43,622 bases of DNA from Deltaproteobacteria bacterium (GTDB lineage Bacteria > Myxococcota_A > Polyangia > Polyangiales > Houyiibacteriaceae), in NCBI GenBank assembly GCA_004283055.1, contig SHLP01000017.1, positions 1 to 43,622 of the forward strand, written 5' to 3'. Position 1 is the first letter of the stretch, and every line of letters starts with the position of its first letter. This document shows positions 24,281 through 33,577 of the stretch, in pieces. Below the pieces are notes generated by a model. It searched no databases. It was not told the origin of the DNA and saw only the letters and a list, made by a program, of their open reading frames with translations. The position numbers and the translations under genes are program-made.

Positions 24281-26326
24281 ATGGGGGAAATGGTCAAGCA
24301 GATTGCTGCCCTGCAGGACTACGAAAGCTACCAGGATCTACACTGGGAAGGCGCCTTCGAAGAGTACCTTCAAATCGTACGAGAGAAACCTCAGGTTACG
24401 CGCAACGCGTTTCAGCGCCTCTACGACATGGTGATCTCGTACGGCGAAGAGGAGTACATCGACAACAAGAAGAGGTTGATTCGTTATCCCTTCTTCAAAG
24501 ACCCCATCGAAAATGGAAAGGACGCGATTTTCGGTCTAGACATTCCGCTGATGCGCCTGGTTCACGTGCTGCACGCCGCGGCGCAAGGCTACGGACCGGA
24601 AAAGCGAATCATCTTACTGCACGGGCCGGTGGGTTCCTCCAAGAGCACGATCGCACGCCTGCTCAAGAAGGGGCTCGAGCGCTACTCTCGAACGCCAGAA
24701 GGCGCGCTCTATACCTACGAGTGGATCAACTTGCACCAGACGGGGCTTGCGGGCGGCGATGACGTGTTCCCGTGCCCAATGCACGATGAGCCGCTTCGTC
24801 TGATCCCGGCCGAATGGCGCGACCAGGCCGTTCAGGAGCTTCGCTTGGGCGACGATAGGCGACGCGTGCGCGTCAGCGGGGAGCTCAACCCGGCATGTCG
24901 ATTCATCTTCAGGAGCCTGCTCGAACGCTACGACGGCGATTGGTCGAAGGTGATGGCCAATCACATCAACGTGAAGCGCCTCATCCTGAGCGAGCAGGAT
25001 CGAGTGGGGATCGGCACGTTTCAGCCGAAGGATGAGAAAAACCAGGATTCCACCGAGCTGACTGGCGACATCAACTACCGAAAAATTGCCGAATACGGCT
25101 CTGATTCGGATCCGAGGGCGTTCAACTTCGACGGCGAGTTCAACATCGCGAACCGCGGCGTGGTCGAATTCGTGGAGGTCTTGAAGCTCGACGTCGCTTT
25201 CCTCTACGACCTGCTCGGTGCGACGCAAGAGCACAAAATCAAGCCGAAAAAGTTCGCACAAACCGACATCGATGAAGTGATCATCGGACACACGAACGAA
25301 GCGGAATACAAAAAGCTCATCAACAACGAGTTCATGGAGGCGCTTCGCGACCGCACCATCAAGATCGACATCCCGTACATCACGAAGATGAGCGAGGAGA
25401 TCAAGATCTATCAAAAGGACTTCAGCTCTGCGCGCTTGCGAGGCAAGCACGTTGCGCCGCATACGCTCGAGGTTGCGGCCATGTGGGCTGTCTTGACGCG
25501 TCTAGAGGAGCCTAAGAAGCATCAGCTCGCACTGCTGCAGAAGCTCAAGCTCTACGATGGAAAGATTCTGCCGGGCTACACTCAAGACAACGTGAAAGAA
25601 CTGCGCAAAGAGGCAAGCCGCGAGGGCCTCGAGGGCATGTCACCACGGTACGTGCAGGACAAGATCAGCAACTCGCTCGTGCGTGAAGGCACCGAGGGCT
25701 ACATCAATCCGTTCATGGTGCTGAACGAGCTCGAAAAGGGGCTCGCTGCGTCGCTCACCGTCGCCGACGAACAGGGCAAACGCTACGGCGAGCTGATCGG
25801 AGTGGTGAAGGCCGAGTACGACGAGATCGTCAAGAACGAAGTGCAGCGTGCGATCAGCGCGGATGAAGAAGCGATCGGACGCCTTTCGGCCAACTACGTC
25901 GACAACATCCGCGCGTACTTGATGAAGCAGAAAGTGAAGAACAAATACACGGGCAAGGACGAGGAGCCAGACGAGCGCCTGATGCGCTCCATAGAGGAAA
26001 AGATCGACATCACCGAGCCTCGCAAGGACGATTTTCGGCGAGAGATCATGAACTTCATCGGCCACCTGGCGCTCGAGGGTAAGAAGTTCACGTACGAAAC
26101 GAACGACCGCCTTCGGCGCGCACTCGAAATGAAGCTCTTCGAAGACCAGAAAGACTCGATCAAGCTGTCGAGCTTCGTTTCCAATGTCATCGACAAAGAA
26201 ACCCAGGACAAAATCGACATCATCAAGAATCGGCTCATCAAGTATTATGGCTACAACGAGGCGTCGGCGACGGATGTGCTCGCCTATGTCGCAAGTATCT
26301 TCGCGAGGGGCGACGTAAAGGAGTAA
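24281..26326 (+). CDS. prkA: PrkA-family AAA+ protein / serine kinase
   Basis: 681-residue cytoplasmic protein of the PrkA (YeaG) family. The N-terminal AAA+ part has [16 protein letters not shown] (Walker A) near 118; the C-terminal PrkA domain contains [17 protein letters not shown]. PrkA proteins are described as kinases and, in Bacillus, as an AAA+ protease; they act in starvation and stress responses. Start ATG at 24281 is fixed by AAGGAGG 8 nt upstream. It leads a three-gene operon with yeaH and spoVR at 3-bp gaps, the standard arrangement in proteobacteria. Target proteins cannot be predicted. Confidence 0.95.
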   Translation: MGEMVKQIAALQDYESYQDLHWEGAFEEYLQIVREKPQVTRNAFQRLYDMVISYGEEEYIDNKKRLIRYPFFKDPIENGKDAIFGLDIPLMRLVHVLHAAAQGYGPEKRIILLHGPVGSSKSTIARLLKKGLERYSRTPEGALYTYEWINLHQTGLAGGDDVFPCPMHDEPLRLIPAEWRDQAVQELRLGDDRRRVRVSGELNPACRFIFRSLLERYDGDWSKVMANHINVKRLILSEQDRVGIGTFQPKDEKNQDSTELTGDINYRKIAEYGSDSDPRAFNFDGEFNIANRGVVEFVEVLKLDVAFLYDLLGATQEHKIKPKKFAQTDIDEVIIGHTNEAEYKKLINNEFMEALRDRTIKIDIPYITKMSEEIKIYQKDFSSARLRGKHVAPHTLEVAAMWAVLTRLEEPKKHQLALLQKLKLYDGKILPGYTQDNVKELRKEASREGLEGMSPRYVQDKISNSLVREGTEGYINPFMVLNELEKGLAASLTVADEQGKRYGELIGVVKAEYDEIVKNEVQRAISADEEAIGRLSANYVDNIRAYLMKQKVKNKYTGKDEEPDERLMRSIEEKIDITEPRKDDFRREIMNFIGHLALEGKKFTYETNDRLRRALEMKLFEDQKDSIKLSSFVSNVIDKETQDKIDIIKNRLIKYYGYNEASATDVLAYVASIFARGDVKE

Positions 26327-26329
26327 CGG

Positions 26330-27442
26330 GTGTCGCTGCGCATCGACCAGGATCACTCCCGGTTCCGGAACATCGTTCGCGGTCGGATTCGTCAGAATCT
26401 GCGCAAGTACATCTCGAAGGGAGAGCTGCTAGGCCGGCAAGGCAAGGACATCGTGTCCATCCCCATTCCGCACATCGACATCCCAAAGCTGCGGTTTGGC
26501 GACAAGCAGCAAGGCGGGGTTGCCCAGGGTGACGGGGACCCGGGCGACCCGCTCTCTGGCAGCCCGCAGGAGGGCGACGGCGATGGGAAGCAAGCGGGCG
26601 ATCAGGCTGGCGATCATCCTCTCGAGGTCGAGCTTACGCTCGACGAGCTGGCGGACATACTCGGCGAGGAGCTCGCGCTGCCCAAGATCGAGAACAAGGG
26701 AAAGAGCGCAATCGTCGACAAGAAGGATCGCTACATCGGCGTTCGCAACGTCGGGCCGAACTCGCTGCGCCATTTCAAACGGACGTTTCGGAGCGCGCTC
26801 CGCCGCCAGATCGCGCTTGGAACCTATGATCCCAAGCGTCCTGTGATCATTCCGACCCGCGAGGACATGCGGTACAAGTCCTGGAAAACCGAAGAAGAGC
26901 CCGTTGCGAATGCAGTCATCATCTACATGATGGACGTATCGGGTTCGATGGGAGACGAGCAGAAAGAGATCGTTCGCATCGAATCGTTCTGGATCGACAC
27001 CTGGTTGCGCAAACAATACAAGGGCATCGAGACGCGATTCATCATTCACGACGCCGCAGCACGCGAGGTCGACCGCGACACGTTCTTCCGCACGCGGGAG
27101 TCCGGGGGAACGATGATCTCGTCGGCGTATCGGCTAGCCGCCGACATCGTGGAACGCGACTACCCTTCGTTGGAATGGAACATCTACCCGTTTCACTTCT
27201 CGGATGGCGACAACTGGAGCGTCGATGACACGCTTCTCTGTGTCGACATCCTGAAAAAGCTACTGCTCCCAGCGTCTAACGTCTTTTGTTACGGCCAAGT
27301 CGATAGCCCCTACGGCTCGGGGCAGTTCATCAAGGATCTCAAAGAGCATTTCTCTGGTGACGAGCAACTGATTACGAGCGAAATCAACGATCGCGACGCA
27401 ATCGTCGAGTCGATTCGCGAGTTCTTGGGGAAGGGTAAATAG
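26330..27442 (+). CDS. yeaH: YeaH/YhbH family VWA-like protein (DUF444)
   Basis: 370-residue cytoplasmic protein of the DUF444 family. The first 130 residues hold a basic segment and a glycine-rich low-complexity stretch with [11 protein letters not shown]. The C-terminal half is a von Willebrand A-like domain with an apparent metal site [14 protein letters not shown] at about 201-214 and [16 protein letters not shown] at 26330 follows AAAGGAG at 6 nt, 3 bp behind prkA. Family members always travel with prkA and usually spoVR, so it probably serves as a partner or substrate. No enzyme activity is known. Confidence 0.93.
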   Translation: MSLRIDQDHSRFRNIVRGRIRQNLRKYISKGELLGRQGKDIVSIPIPHIDIPKLRFGDKQQGGVAQGDGDPGDPLSGSPQEGDGDGKQAGDQAGDHPLEVELTLDELADILGEELALPKIENKGKSAIVDKKDRYIGVRNVGPNSLRHFKRTFRSALRRQIALGTYDPKRPVIIPTREDMRYKSWKTEEEPVANAVIIYMMDVSGSMGDEQKEIVRIESFWIDTWLRKQYKGIETRFIIHDAAAREVDRDTFFRTRESGGTMISSAYRLAADIVERDYPSLEWNIYPFHFSDGDNWSVDDTLLCVDILKKLLLPASNVFCYGQVDSPYGSGQFIKDLKEHFSGDEQLITSEINDRDAIVESIREFLGKGK

Positions 27443-27445
27443 CGC

Positions 27446-28984
27446 GTGGCCCAATTCGCTCTGAAAACGGCCCTTCCAAACTACCTGCGTGACGAACAGC
27501 GACGAATCGAAGAGTTCGCCACGAAGGTGGGGCTTGATTTCTTTCCGACGATCTTCGAGGTCCTGAGCTACGACCAGATGAACGAGGTTGCCGCGTACGG
27601 CGGCTTTCCAACCCGCTATCCTCATTGGCGTTGGGGCATGGAATACGAGCGCTTGAGCAAGAGCCACGAGTATGGGCTCTCGAAGATCTACGAGCTCGTC
27701 ATCAACAACAATCCGTCGATTGCCTATCTTCTCGAGGGGAACAGCATCGTCGATCAGAAGCTCGTGATGGCGCACGTGTACGGGCATGTTGATTTCTTCA
27801 AGAACAACTTCTGTTTTCGAATGACCAGCCAGGGGCGCGACCCAAGGAGCGGTGCCGACGTTCGCAAGTGGATCGACGCCATGGCCAATCATGGGGCAAT
27901 CGTTCGGAAGTGGGCGAATCGCATCGGCATCGAGACCGTAGAGAACTTCATCGACGCCTGCCTTAGCCTCGAAAACCTGATCGACCCGCAGAAGCCGTTC
28001 TTGCCGATCGAGAGCAGCCCCCGCAGCTCCGAAGAGGACGAGCCGCCGGAAGCTCCCGAGGTTCCACTTCTGCGAGTCGACCGCGAGTACATGGAATCGT
28101 TCATCAATCCGGAAGACTTCGTCGAATCACAGAAGAAAAAGCTCGTGGATGAGGCCGCGCAAGCGCAGCGATTCCCGACGGAGCCGGAGCGAGACGTGCT
28201 GGGTTTCTTGCTCGAGAACGCCCCGCTTCAGCGATGGGAGCGCGAGTGCCTCGCAGTCATCCGCGAAGAGGCTTACTACTTCTTGCCGCAGATGCAGACC
28301 AAGATCATGAACGAGGGTTGGGCGAGCTACTGGCACAGCCGCCTCATGACGGAGAACATCTGCGACGCGAGTGAGATCGTCGACTATGCAGACCGCTGCG
28401 CCAGCGTCTTGGCGACAACTCCCGGGCAACTCAACCCTTACAAGCTCGGCATCGAGCTATTCCGGCACATCGAAGACCGCTGGAACAAAGGGCAGTTCGG
28501 CAAAGAGTGGGACGATTGCGACGACTGGGGGGTTCGACGCCACTGGGATCGCCGCACCGGGCTAGGCCGCGAGAAGATCTTCGAGGTGCGCGCCTTGTAC
28601 AACGACGTGACCTTCATCGACGAATACCTCACCGAAGACTTCGTGGCCGATCAGAAGCTCTACTCGTTCGGATACAACCAGCGAAACGATCGCTGGGAGA
28701 TCGAGAGCCGCACCTTCCAAGAGGTGAAGAGCCAGCTCCTCACGAGCCTGACCAACGCCGGCAACCCGATCATCTCCGTGGTCGACGCAAACCATCAAAA
28801 TCGCTCCGAGCTCCTCTTGGAGCACCGTCATCAAGGCGCCGACCTGCGGCTGGACTGGGCCCAGGAAGTCGTGAAGGCGCTTTCGCGGATTTGGACGAGG
28901 CCTGTCGAGATTCACACCGTCGTCGACGAGAAGCCCACGGCGCTGCGCTACGACGGCAACGACCACTCTCAGAAATCGCTCTAG
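27446..28984 (+). CDS. SpoVR family protein
   Basis: 512-residue cytoplasmic protein of the SpoVR family, named for a spore-cortex gene of Bacillus but widespread in non-sporing bacteria. [20 protein letters not shown] and [14 protein letters not shown] (with His and Asp residues) near the N-terminus, and [12 protein letters not shown]-like [14 protein letters not shown] in the middle, are the conserved blocks. Histidine and glutamate residues there suggest a metal-binding helical fold. GTG at 27446 is 3 bp behind yeaH. The stop is a CTAG shared with the lipoprotein gene. Role beyond PrkA-linked stress is unknown. Confidence 0.94.
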   Translation: MAQFALKTALPNYLRDEQRRIEEFATKVGLDFFPTIFEVLSYDQMNEVAAYGGFPTRYPHWRWGMEYERLSKSHEYGLSKIYELVINNNPSIAYLLEGNSIVDQKLVMAHVYGHVDFFKNNFCFRMTSQGRDPRSGADVRKWIDAMANHGAIVRKWANRIGIETVENFIDACLSLENLIDPQKPFLPIESSPRSSEEDEPPEAPEVPLLRVDREYMESFINPEDFVESQKKKLVDEAAQAQRFPTEPERDVLGFLLENAPLQRWERECLAVIREEAYYFLPQMQTKIMNEGWASYWHSRLMTENICDASEIVDYADRCASVLATTPGQLNPYKLGIELFRHIEDRWNKGQFGKEWDDCDDWGVRRHWDRRTGLGREKIFEVRALYNDVTFIDEYLTEDFVADQKLYSFGYNQRNDRWEIESRTFQEVKSQLLTSLTNAGNPIISVVDANHQNRSELLLEHRHQGADLRLDWAQEVVKALSRIWTRPVEIHTVVDEKPTALRYDGNDHSQKSL

Positions 28985-29601
28985 AGGCCTCTGCAGTTCG
29001 CGAACTGGATTGGCGTTGGGCCGCCACCCACAGCGCCCACGTCGAAGCCGGACGTGCCGGTGACGCTGCTAATCAAGGACCTGCACTCTATCGCGAAGCT
29101 AACCTCACCGTTGCCCGTGGAGATGTTCGATAGCTGACAGGGCTGTGCCATCGAGGGCGGCTCCTCGCCGCAGCCACCGACGTTGTAAGGGACCTCGTCC
29201 TCGGTGATCGTGACGTTACAGCTTTCCACCGAGTTATCCGCCGGGTCAATCCGCGCCCCGAGCTCGAAGGCGAACTTGGGAAAGCTTCGGTCACCGCGGT
29301 CGACGTTAGCCTCGAGCGAAATGTTTCTCGTCCCGTCCGGGCGATCGACCGATTCGCAAACGGCCAAGATGGCGTCACCGGTGCAAGCAAGCTCACCGTG
29401 CACACCCAGAATTGCCCGTTGGCCCACGCTTCCGAGGCAGGTTTCCGTTGCGAGGCTTCCGCAGTCGACTTCACTGTCGGCCGGACAGGTCAGGTTCCAC
29501 TGCGCATCGACGAGCACGGGCCCCCCTTCCTCGGCGCAGGAAAGCCCCAGAATCGACACGAACAGGCACAACAAACGGCTTGTGTTCAACCTAAACCCCA
29601 C
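28981..29601 (-). CDS. Cysteine-rich lipoprotein of unknown function
   Basis: 206 residues with a lipoprotein signal peptide: a short basic start, hydrophobic core and lipobox LGLSC at 17-21, so lipid-anchored, probably at the outer membrane. The mature part has ten further cysteines, an even number that could pair as disulfides in the envelope. I recognise no domain. GTG at 29601 lacks a ribosome site but has TAACCT 6 nt upstream; a TTG four codons on is possible. It overlaps spoVR by 4 bp and follows the trans-sulfuration gene on the same strand. Confidence 0.75.
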   Translation of the reverse strand: MGFRLNTSRLLCLFVSILGLSCAEEGGPVLVDAQWNLTCPADSEVDCGSLATETCLGSVGQRAILGVHGELACTGDAILAVCESVDRPDGTRNISLEANVDRGDRSFPKFAFELGARIDPADNSVESCNVTITEDEVPYNVGGCGEEPPSMAQPCQLSNISTGNGEVSFAIECRSLISSVTGTSGFDVGAVGGGPTPIQFANCRGL

Positions 29602-29607
29602 GAGGTC

Positions 29608-29636
29608 AGGTTAGCCAGCCGTCGAAAGCCTCGCAA
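29608..29636 (-). promoter_or_regulatory. Putative leaderless promoter for the lipoprotein gene
   Basis: On the minus strand TTGCGA (29636-29631), directly after the stop of the preceding gene, a 17-bp spacer and TAACCT (29613-29608), then 6 nt to the GTG. No ribosome site is present. Confidence 0.35.
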
Positions 29637-30785
29637 CTATGGGGCGAGAAGAGCCTGCTCGAGGTCCTCGCGGAGATCTTCGATGTCTTCGAGACCCACT
29701 GAAAGCCGAATCAAACCGCCTCGAATCCCCTGTGCTTCCCGAACGTGCTCGGGCATGGACGCGTGGCTCATCAGCGCCGGTTGCCCGATCAGCGACTCCA
29801 CCCCCCCTAGACTCTCAGCGAGCGAAAAGAGACGGACCCGCTCTAGGAGAGTCTTGCTGCGCTGCGCGCCGCCTTCGAGCTCGAACGACAGCATTCCGCC
29901 AAATCCGCTCATCTGCCGGGCGGCTAGACCGTGCTGAGGGTGGTCCTCGAGCCCAGGGTAGTGCACGGCGGCGACACCGTTCTGCGTGCGCAGCCATTCG
30001 GCAAGCGCCTGCGCGTTCTCGCAGTGGCGGGTCATTCGAATGGGGAGCGTCTTTACGCCTCGCGCCACCAGATAGCAGTCGAATGGCGATGGAACCGCAC
30101 CCCCCGCGCGCTGAATGAAGCGAAGTCGGTCGGCAAGCTCGGCGCGCTGGCTAATGACCACGCCGGCGACGACATCGCTATGCCCGTTGAGGTATTTCGA
30201 CATAGAGTGTACCACCAAGTCAGCGCCCATCTGAAGCGGCCGCTGGAGCATCGGCGTTGCAAACGTGCTGTCGACGACTGTCCACGCGCCGCGCGCCCTG
30301 GCCAGGTCGGCAATTGCTTCGATGTCGAACACCCGAAGCAATGGGTTGGTCGGCGTTTCGATCCAGACCATCTTGCTACGATCCTCGATCGCGGCTTGAA
30401 CCGCCGCCAAGTCCCACATATCGACCCAGGCGACGTCGACACCCATGGGCCTTACGAGCTGCTCGACCAGTCGATAGGTGCCTCCATAGATGTCGCCACA
30501 GGCGACGAGCTGCTCGCCTGGGCTCAGGAGCTGAAGTACCGCGTGCATGGCGGCGCAGCCCGATGAGAACACGGATGCGCTCGATCCCCCTTCGAGCGTC
30601 GACAGGCTACGCTCCAGCGCGTCCCGACTTGGATTGCTGACACGGCTGTACGCGTGTTCTCGTTGTTCCCCGGGCCCGGTCTGGAGAAAGGTCGTAGAGA
30701 GCGAAATCGGCGGGGTGACCGGCTCTCCGGCCTGGCTGCTGAGCCTCCCGGCGTGCGCCGCGATCGTCGCGAATCGGTGTGCCAT
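29637..30785 (-). CDS. Trans-sulfuration PLP enzyme (cystathionine gamma-synthase/lyase family)
   Basis: 382-residue PLP-dependent enzyme of cysteine/methionine metabolism. YSRVSNPSRDALERSLSTLE at about 45-64, SSGCAAMHA, and the PLP lysine in VVHSMSKYLNGHSDVVAG are family signatures; DSTFATP precedes them. The sequence does not separate cystathionine gamma-synthase, cystathionine gamma-lyase and methionine gamma-lyase. ATG at 30785 is preferred to an upstream start at 30821, as a TTGGCA/TACCTC promoter ends 7 nt before it. TerC diverges from it. No other methionine or cysteine genes are near. Confidence 0.9.
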   Translation of the reverse strand: MAHRFATIAAHAGRLSSQAGEPVTPPISLSTTFLQTGPGEQREHAYSRVSNPSRDALERSLSTLEGGSSASVFSSGCAAMHAVLQLLSPGEQLVACGDIYGGTYRLVEQLVRPMGVDVAWVDMWDLAAVQAAIEDRSKMVWIETPTNPLLRVFDIEAIADLARARGAWTVVDSTFATPMLQRPLQMGADLVVHSMSKYLNGHSDVVAGVVISQRAELADRLRFIQRAGGAVPSPFDCYLVARGVKTLPIRMTRHCENAQALAEWLRTQNGVAAVHYPGLEDHPQHGLAARQMSGFGGMLSFELEGGAQRSKTLLERVRLFSLAESLGGVESLIGQPALMSHASMPEHVREAQGIRGGLIRLSVGLEDIEDLREDLEQALLAP

Positions 30786-30792
30786 GCATTCC

Positions 30793-30821
30793 GAGGTACC
30801 CCGATGCCCACGACTTGCCAA
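30793..30821 (-). promoter_or_regulatory. Putative leaderless promoter of the trans-sulfuration gene
   Basis: TTGGCA (30821-30816, 5 of 6), exactly 17 bp, then TACCTC (30798-30793), then 7 nt to the ATG at 30785. No ribosome site intervenes. Confidence 0.4.
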
Positions 30822-30869
30822 GCGGGGTTTGCAGCGGACAGGCGAGTCAAGCTAATAGAACGCGAGGCG

Positions 30870-31586
30870 ATGATCGAGCTGCTTTCCAATCCCGATGCCT
30901 GGGTCGCTCTACTGACGCTGACGCTCCTGGAGATCGTCCTCGGGATCGACAACATCGTCTTCATCGCAATCCTGGCTTCGCGGCTGCCCGTGGAGAAACA
31001 AGGTTTAGCCTATCGGCTCGGACTCCTTGGCGCGATGCTCACGCGGGTCGCCCTGCTGATGACGATCAACTGGGTGATGCAGCTGACGCAGCCGCTGTTC
31101 GAATTGATGGGGCATCCGTTTTCGGGCCGCGATCTCATCCTGCTAGGTGGCGGGCTGTTCTTGATCGCCAAGAGCGCGCAGGAGATCTACGAGAAGGTCG
31201 AAGGCGAGCACCAGGACGACATCAAGGGCTGGTTCAACGGTCTGCCCGGCATCATCGCTCAGATCATGGTGCTCGACATCATCTTCTCACTCGATTCGGT
31301 GATCACCGCGGTCGGCATGGCCGAGGACATCGAGGTCATGGTCGCGGCCGTCGTCATCGCAATCGCGGTGATGCTGATTTTTGCCAAGCAGATTGGAGAC
31401 TTCGTCAACAAATACCCGTCGATGAAGATCCTCGCCCTATCCTTTCTCCTGCTGATCGGCGTCTTGCTCACCGCAGAAGGCCTCGGGCAACACATCAACA
31501 AGGGCTACATCTACTTCGCGATGGCATTCGCCCTGATGGTCGAGCTAGTCAACATCCGCTTCCGAAAGAAGCAAGAAGCCGACTGA
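30870..31586 (+). CDS. TerC-family membrane protein
   Basis: 238-residue inner-membrane protein with about 7 helices, the TerC/YjbE/YegH group tied to metal (manganese, tellurite) handling. LEIVLGIDNIVFIAILASRL at about 16-35 and LDIIFSLDSVITAVGMAE at about 133-150 are the paired conserved helices with acidic and asparagine residues. ATG at 30870 is where similarity should begin; upstream codons are not conserved. It precedes mgtE by 49 bp on the same strand, so divalent metal transport is a reasonable shared theme. Confidence 0.92.
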   Translation: MIELLSNPDAWVALLTLTLLEIVLGIDNIVFIAILASRLPVEKQGLAYRLGLLGAMLTRVALLMTINWVMQLTQPLFELMGHPFSGRDLILLGGGLFLIAKSAQEIYEKVEGEHQDDIKGWFNGLPGIIAQIMVLDIIFSLDSVITAVGMAEDIEVMVAAVVIAIAVMLIFAKQIGDFVNKYPSMKILALSFLLLIGVLLTAEGLGQHINKGYIYFAMAFALMVELVNIRFRKKQEAD

Positions 31587-31635
31587 GCGAGATTTTTGCT
31601 GCGGGGGCTGCCTGCATGCGCCAGAATCGGGCGCG

Positions 31636-33018
31636 ATGCGGTTGGCGCCCCTCATAGGACCGGACCTCCAAGACGCGATCGCGATCGGTCCTGAGGCCGT
31701 TCGCGAGGCGGTTTCAGAGTTTCACGCAGAGGATATCGCCGAGCTCCTCGAGGATCTATCCGCGAGGGAGGCGGTCACCCTCGTGCGCGCCTTGCCGACC
31801 GAGACCGCGGCCGATGTCGTCGAGCGCCTGAGCCCAAGTCGGCAGGTGCTGGTGTTCAACGCGATCGACACGGGCCGCGCGGTCGAGCTGCTCGGAGAGA
31901 TGGACCCCGACGACCGCGTCGACCTGCTTCAAGAGCTCGAAGAGGACGATGCGGCCGCCTTGCTCACCGCGCTCGAGCGCCGCGAGCCCGAAGCTGCCGA
32001 AGAGGTCCGGGAGCTCGTCCAGTACGAGCCGGAAACCGCCGGTGGTTTGATGACGACTCAGTTCGCGTCCTTGCCTCCGGAGACGAAAGCCTGGGAAGCG
32101 ATGGAGGCTGCGCGGCGCTTCGGACGCGAAGAAATGGCGGAGATGCTCTACTACATCTACGTCTGTCGCCCGAGCGGCGAGCTTCTGGGAGTCGTTTCCC
32201 TGCGCGACCTCATCCTCAGCGAGCCGGCCCAGCCGCTATCGGAGATCATGGTCGAAAACGTGTTCAAGGTGTCGGCGTTCGATGACCAGGAGCAGGTCGC
32301 AGATGCGATTGCGCGCTACGATTTGGCGGCGCTTCCAGTGGTCGACAGGCTGTCACGCATGCTCGGCGTCGTCACGATCGATGACGTCGTCGACGTCGTG
32401 ATTGAAGAGGCCACCGAGGACGCACAGAAGATGGGTGGCGTCGTGCCGCTCGAGGAGTCGTACTTCGATACGAGCTGGGCCGAGTTTGTATGGAAGCGCG
32501 GCTCCTGGCTCGTGCTTCTCTTCATCGCGCAGTTGCTGACCGCGACGGTGATCCGCCAAAACCAAGATTTCCTCGCCGCAACGGTAGAGCTCGTCCTGTT
32601 CATTCCACTGATCATCGCATCGGGCGGCAACGCCGGATCACAGTCCGCAACGCTAATCATTCGCGCCATGGCGGTGGGTGAGCTGCGTCCCGGCGATTGG
32701 GCCAAAGTGGCGGGTCGAGAGCTGCTGATCGGATTGTCACTCGGGATTGCGCTCGGCCTGATCGGCTTCGCACGAGGCTGGTTCGCGGGCGAAACCGTCG
32801 AGCCCATCGCGATCGCCACAGCCGTCGGCGCGAGTATTCTCGCCATAGTCACCCTCAGCACGATGATCGGATCACTTCTTCCGCTGCTGATTCGACGCGC
32901 AGGGCTCGACCCTGCGGTCTCGTCGACTCCGTTCATTGCATCGGTCGTCGATGTCTTGGGCCTCGTCGTTTACTTCGCGGTTGCCCAGGTGATCCTGCAC
33001 GTGGTCTTTGGATCCTAG
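31636..33018 (+). CDS. mgtE: Magnesium transporter MgtE
   Basis: 460-residue magnesium channel. The N-terminal superhelical domain (about 20-130: VSEFHAEDIAELLEDLS, EMDPDDRVDLLQELEE) and a CBS pair (about 130-260: PETAGGLMTTQF, GVVTIDDVVDV) sense magnesium; five helices follow from about 285. The pore motif is in LVLFIPLIIASGGNAGSQSA. Length and order match the family. ATG at 31636 has no ribosome site; CAGAAT lies 8 nt upstream. It follows terC by 49 bp. Confidence 0.95.
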   Translation: MRLAPLIGPDLQDAIAIGPEAVREAVSEFHAEDIAELLEDLSAREAVTLVRALPTETAADVVERLSPSRQVLVFNAIDTGRAVELLGEMDPDDRVDLLQELEEDDAAALLTALERREPEAAEEVRELVQYEPETAGGLMTTQFASLPPETKAWEAMEAARRFGREEMAEMLYYIYVCRPSGELLGVVSLRDLILSEPAQPLSEIMVENVFKVSAFDDQEQVADAIARYDLAALPVVDRLSRMLGVVTIDDVVDVVIEEATEDAQKMGGVVPLEESYFDTSWAEFVWKRGSWLVLLFIAQLLTATVIRQNQDFLAATVELVLFIPLIIASGGNAGSQSATLIIRAMAVGELRPGDWAKVAGRELLIGLSLGIALGLIGFARGWFAGETVEPIAIATAVGASILAIVTLSTMIGSLLPLLIRRAGLDPAVSSTPFIASVVDVLGLVVYFAVAQVILHVVFGS

Positions 33019-33075
33019 CCACTCGATTTTGGCGACAAGCGTGTTAGGCTGCGGGCGTCGTAACAGGAGCTAGTC

Positions 33076-33561
33076 ATGCCGAAACTGACCATCAACTACA
33101 GCCAGGACGTCGATACGGTTTTCCGATTCGTCACCGATCCGGAGCAAATCAAAAAGCGCTGCGAAGCGTCCGGCGAGCGGAACGTACGCGTCCAGGTCGA
33201 GGAGTCGGGTGGGACGAAGGTCATCACTTCGACCCGCGAAATCGATAGCGACCTGCCTGGCTTTGCGAAGAAGCTCTTCAATGCGACCAATACGATCGTC
33301 GAGCGCCGCGAGTGGCGAGACGCGGGCGAGAAGAAGACCTGCAGGAGTCACATCGACGTCGTGGGCACCCCCGGTGAGATCGACTCGAATGTCACGATTG
33401 CGCCAAATGGAAGCGGCTGCACCTATGACGTCGAGTTCGAAGCTACCGCAAAGGTTCCGCTCATCCGAAAGAAGCTCGAGGCCTTCGTCGAGAAGAGCAC
33501 GATGGAAGGCATGCGCGACGAACATTCTTACAACCAGCGTACCCTCGGCGAAGCGGGCTGA
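33076..33561 (+). CDS. DUF2505 domain protein
   Basis: 161-residue protein of the DUF2505 family, thought to adopt a START/SRPBCC-like ligand-binding fold. Conserved features are an N-terminal strand INYSQDVDTVFRFVTDPEQI and a C-terminal helix LIRKKLEAFVEKSTMEGMRDE. No signal peptide, so cytoplasmic. Function is unknown. Start ATG at 33076 follows AGGAG at 6 nt; a TAGGCT at 33045-33050 may be its -10 box. It stands alone between mgtE and a convergent esterase 16 bp away. Confidence 0.85.
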   Translation: MPKLTINYSQDVDTVFRFVTDPEQIKKRCEASGERNVRVQVEESGGTKVITSTREIDSDLPGFAKKLFNATNTIVERREWRDAGEKKTCRSHIDVVGTPGEIDSNVTIAPNGSGCTYDVEFEATAKVPLIRKKLEAFVEKSTMEGMRDEHSYNQRTLGEAG

Positions 33562-33577
33562 GCGGAGCGTTTGAGCC

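Noticed and set aside
24614-25462. 282-codon frame on the minus strand
   Set aside because: Antisense to prkA, which has the Walker A motif and a strong ribosome site.
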